DNA from: Arthrobacter sp. ov118
Lineage (GTDB): Bacteria > Actinomycetota > Actinomycetes > Actinomycetales > Micrococcaceae
Direction of reading: 5' to 3'
NCBI RefSeq assembly: GCF_900116495.1
Contig: NZ_FPAY01000010.1
Span: 143,235-207,234 of the forward strand
Length of the DNA: 64,000 bases
Position 1 is the first letter of the stretch, and each line of letters starts with the position of its first letter. The notes beneath the pieces were generated by a model. The model ran no database searches. It was not told where the DNA came from and was given only the letters and a program-made list of their open reading frames with translations. Below are positions 62,715 to 64,000 of the stretch, piece after piece. A program made the translations under genes and the position numbers.

Positions 62715-63672
62715 GCTGAATCCTCCTGTTGCGAGCTGACCACTGGCGCAATCGCAGCCGCTCTGTTCCGTGTTTCGTTTCCTACGCAACCCGAAATCAA
62801 GCGCTTCGAAGTCCGTACATCTCCCCCAATTCTAGGCGAGCAACCCGCCACCGACTAACGGCAGCCCTTCAATAGGGCCCGGCGGTGGCAAGACTCACAA
62901 CAGCCCTGACACAGGGGCGTGTGGGGCTGTTCAGGAAGCAGGCACCCACAACGACCGCACCGTCGACACGCCTTCCGGCTCTTGCAGAGTCGCGGCCCTA
63001 AATCGCTTGGAGAACGGCCGGGCACGCTCTGAACATGTCCAGCCGGCCCTATTTTGAGGTACTCCGGCCGCCTAACCCCCTCTCACACGCGACCACGCCC
63101 GCGCGTCCCCTCTGTGAGAACCCAGGAAGTCTCCGCGTCAGTCCCTAACAGGACCCACGCGGAGACTTCCCTCGTTTAAGGCAAGATTTACGGCGGTCCC
63201 GGCAGCTGCGCCAGCTTCCACCTTGTGTGCCGCACGACCTCTCCATCATCGGCATCGACGGCCACGAGCTCGGAGAGGTCTTCGGGCTGGCTATTGGCCC
63301 TGCGGCCGCGTTCCTGCCCAGTTCCTCGCTCCGTTGCTTGGCGCTCGGCATGGGAAGGCCCGGAAACACGGGGAAGCCGGCGGGGTGCCCCGAACCAGTC
63401 ATCCAAGCAACCGGGAAGGAGCGCCACCCCGGTCCGTGCGGTATTTCCAAGACCCTGAATCCAGCTCGTGGATCCGGCGGGAACCAAGGCCGACCACCAT
63501 CGTGGACCCGGACACCGGCCAGTCCCTGGCAATTACGGACGGCCGGGACCACAAGGGCGTCGGGGACTGGCTCGTCGTCCGCCCGCTCGCCTGGCGCCTG
63601 GGGGTCACCGTTGCCGGCGTCCCCCGATACCTGAGGGGTGCCTGGGTGGGCGCACTTGGGGGTTAAATGCGG
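62715..63672. other. Gene-poor stretch upstream of the TPR gene
   Basis: No confident gene. 62715-62870 should hold the TPR gene promoter. A hairpin with perfect 14-bp arms (63125-63138 with 63157-63170, 18-base loop) lies next to minus-strand coding-like codons ending at a TAA (63188-63190). Two weak overlapping reading frames, one per strand, cover 63180-63670; they may be remnants of a gene broken by frameshifts. Confidence 0.5.
63436..63666 (+). CDS. Possible short hypothetical protein or gene remnant
   Basis: If GTG 63436 is used this codes 76 aa, with a GC-rich third-position pattern like neighbouring genes: TTIVDPDTGQSLAITDGRDH, then GDWLVVRPLAWRLGVTVAG. There is no good ribosome site close to the start, and the frame stays open upstream to 63223 with poorer codon use. 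It resembles the tail of a longer protein. I do not recognise it. Confidence 0.3.
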   Translation: MRYFQDPESSSWIRREPRPTTIVDPDTGQSLAITDGRDHKGVGDWLVVRPLAWRLGVTVAGVPRYLRGAWVGALGG

Positions 63673-63702
63673 GAGGACCCCAACCTGGTGGTTGGGGTCC
63701 TC
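63673..63702 (-). terminator. rRNA operon terminator
   Basis: Perfect 12-bp stem (63673-63684 with 63691-63702), 6-base loop, 15 bases past the 5S end on the minus strand. Confidence 0.88.
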
Positions 63703-63716
63703 GACCTGAATGGTGT

Positions 63717-63834
63717 TCCGGCGGTGACCTACTCTCCCACACCCTCCCGGGTGCAGTACCATCGGCGCTGCGGGTCTTAGCTTCCGGGTTCGGAATGGGA
63801 CCGGGCGTTTCCCCCGCGCTATGACCGCCGTAAC
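63717..63834 (-). rRNA. rrf: 5S ribosomal RNA
   Basis: Minus strand, about 118 nt. The 5' end GTTACGGCGGTCATAGCG pairs with the 3' end CACCGCCGGAAC. The conserved CCCGGTCCCATTCCGAACCC and GATGGTACTGCACCCGGGAG segments are present. The ends are accurate to a base or two. The 23S and 16S genes lie beyond base 64000. Confidence 0.97.
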
Positions 63835-64000
63835 CCTTGCTCCGCCGCCGGCACCCTGGGGTGTGGCGGGGAAATCTGTGGTGTTACAACACGTTATTCG
63901 GTTGTGGTTTGGTTCCTGTGCAACAGTGCCCTTGTGGGGGGTTTGTTGTTTGGGAACCACATAGTGGACGCAAGCAGTCTTGTTTCTTTGTACCCGCCCC
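63835..64000 (-). other. 23S-5S internal transcribed spacer (partial)
   Basis: On the minus strand it reads from CACTATGTGGTTCCCAAACA towards the 5S gene, typical of the Micrococcaceae rRNA operon spacer. The 23S 3' end is not reached within the window. Contains the paired CCGCCACACCCC/GGTGCCGGCGG type words near the 5S start but no tRNA. Confidence 0.8.

Noticed and set aside
60885..62858. Long plus-strand reading frame opposite the TPR protein gene
   Set aside because: It is a repeat-driven shadow (Thr/Ala/Leu-rich) with no ribosome site; the minus-strand frame has recognisable domains and a good start.
63835..64000. 3' end of 23S rRNA
   Set aside because: The sequence fits the spacer; the conserved 23S terminal segment is not reached before the window ends.

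Overview
The window is high-GC DNA with many GTG and TTG starts, short intergenic gaps and 1-8 base start/stop overlaps. Its marker families are actinobacterial: an Rv2175c-type DNA-binding protein, a GarA-type FHA protein, DUF3040, class II DAHP synthase, PASTA kinase and DUF222-HNH. Together with the 5S rRNA and the gene content this suggests the Micrococcaceae, most likely Arthrobacter or Pseudarthrobacter; the genus is inferred.

Layout. 1-4.6 kb: start of the division/cell-wall cluster on the minus strand (mraZ, rsmH, ftsL-like, truncated ftsI) with a three-repeat MraZ operator, then a DUF3040 gene. 4.8-17.1 kb: dinB, a lipoprotein plus polyprenyl synthase pair, the Rv2175c-type gene, a LysM transglycosylase, a PASTA kinase, aroG, a PlsC-type acyltransferase and an operon of two tandem alpha/beta hydrolases plus an acidic membrane protein. 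17.2-25 kb: ROK glucokinase, acyl-CoA synthetase, pyruvate carboxylase and an orphan ParA. 25.2-28.3 kb: gcvH - garA - merR (FtsR-like) - DUF151 - merR, the same order as M. tuberculosis Rv1826-Rv1830. 28.5-29.6 kb: an Fpg/Nei glycosylase and tRNA-Pro(GGG). 29.7-37.8 kb: parA - scpA - scpB - rluB - tyrA - cmk - plsC - der, matching Rv1708-Rv1713 with tyrA and plsC added. 38.2-52 kb: an accessory segment with a C4-dicarboxylate transporter, its two-component system, the 2-methylcitrate (propionate) genes with a GntR regulator, a probable lipoprotein, a NUDIX gene and a DUF222-HNH gene. 52.1-62.7 kb: xerD - NUDIX - pyrG - recN - nadK - tlyA - small ORF - HAD phosphatase - TPR protein, the Rv1691-Rv1701 order. 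62.7-64 kb: a gene-poor stretch, the rRNA terminator, 5S rRNA and the start of the 23S-5S spacer, all reading on the minus strand.

How the genes fit together. Most of the window is core growth machinery: septation, chromosome segregation, ribosome and rRNA modification, and nucleotide and aromatic biosynthesis. A carbon-metabolism theme overlays it. Pyruvate carboxylase, dicarboxylate uptake, the methylcitrate cycle (propionate to succinate and pyruvate) and the GarA-type switch all meet at the TCA cycle. I found no CRISPR array, prophage or clearly new multi-gene system. The most unusual items are a 63-bp palindromic element present twice between convergent genes, a TPR protein with a long repeat-built Arg/Gly/Asp/Tyr-rich N-terminus, and several strong uncharacterised palindromes in divergent promoter regions.
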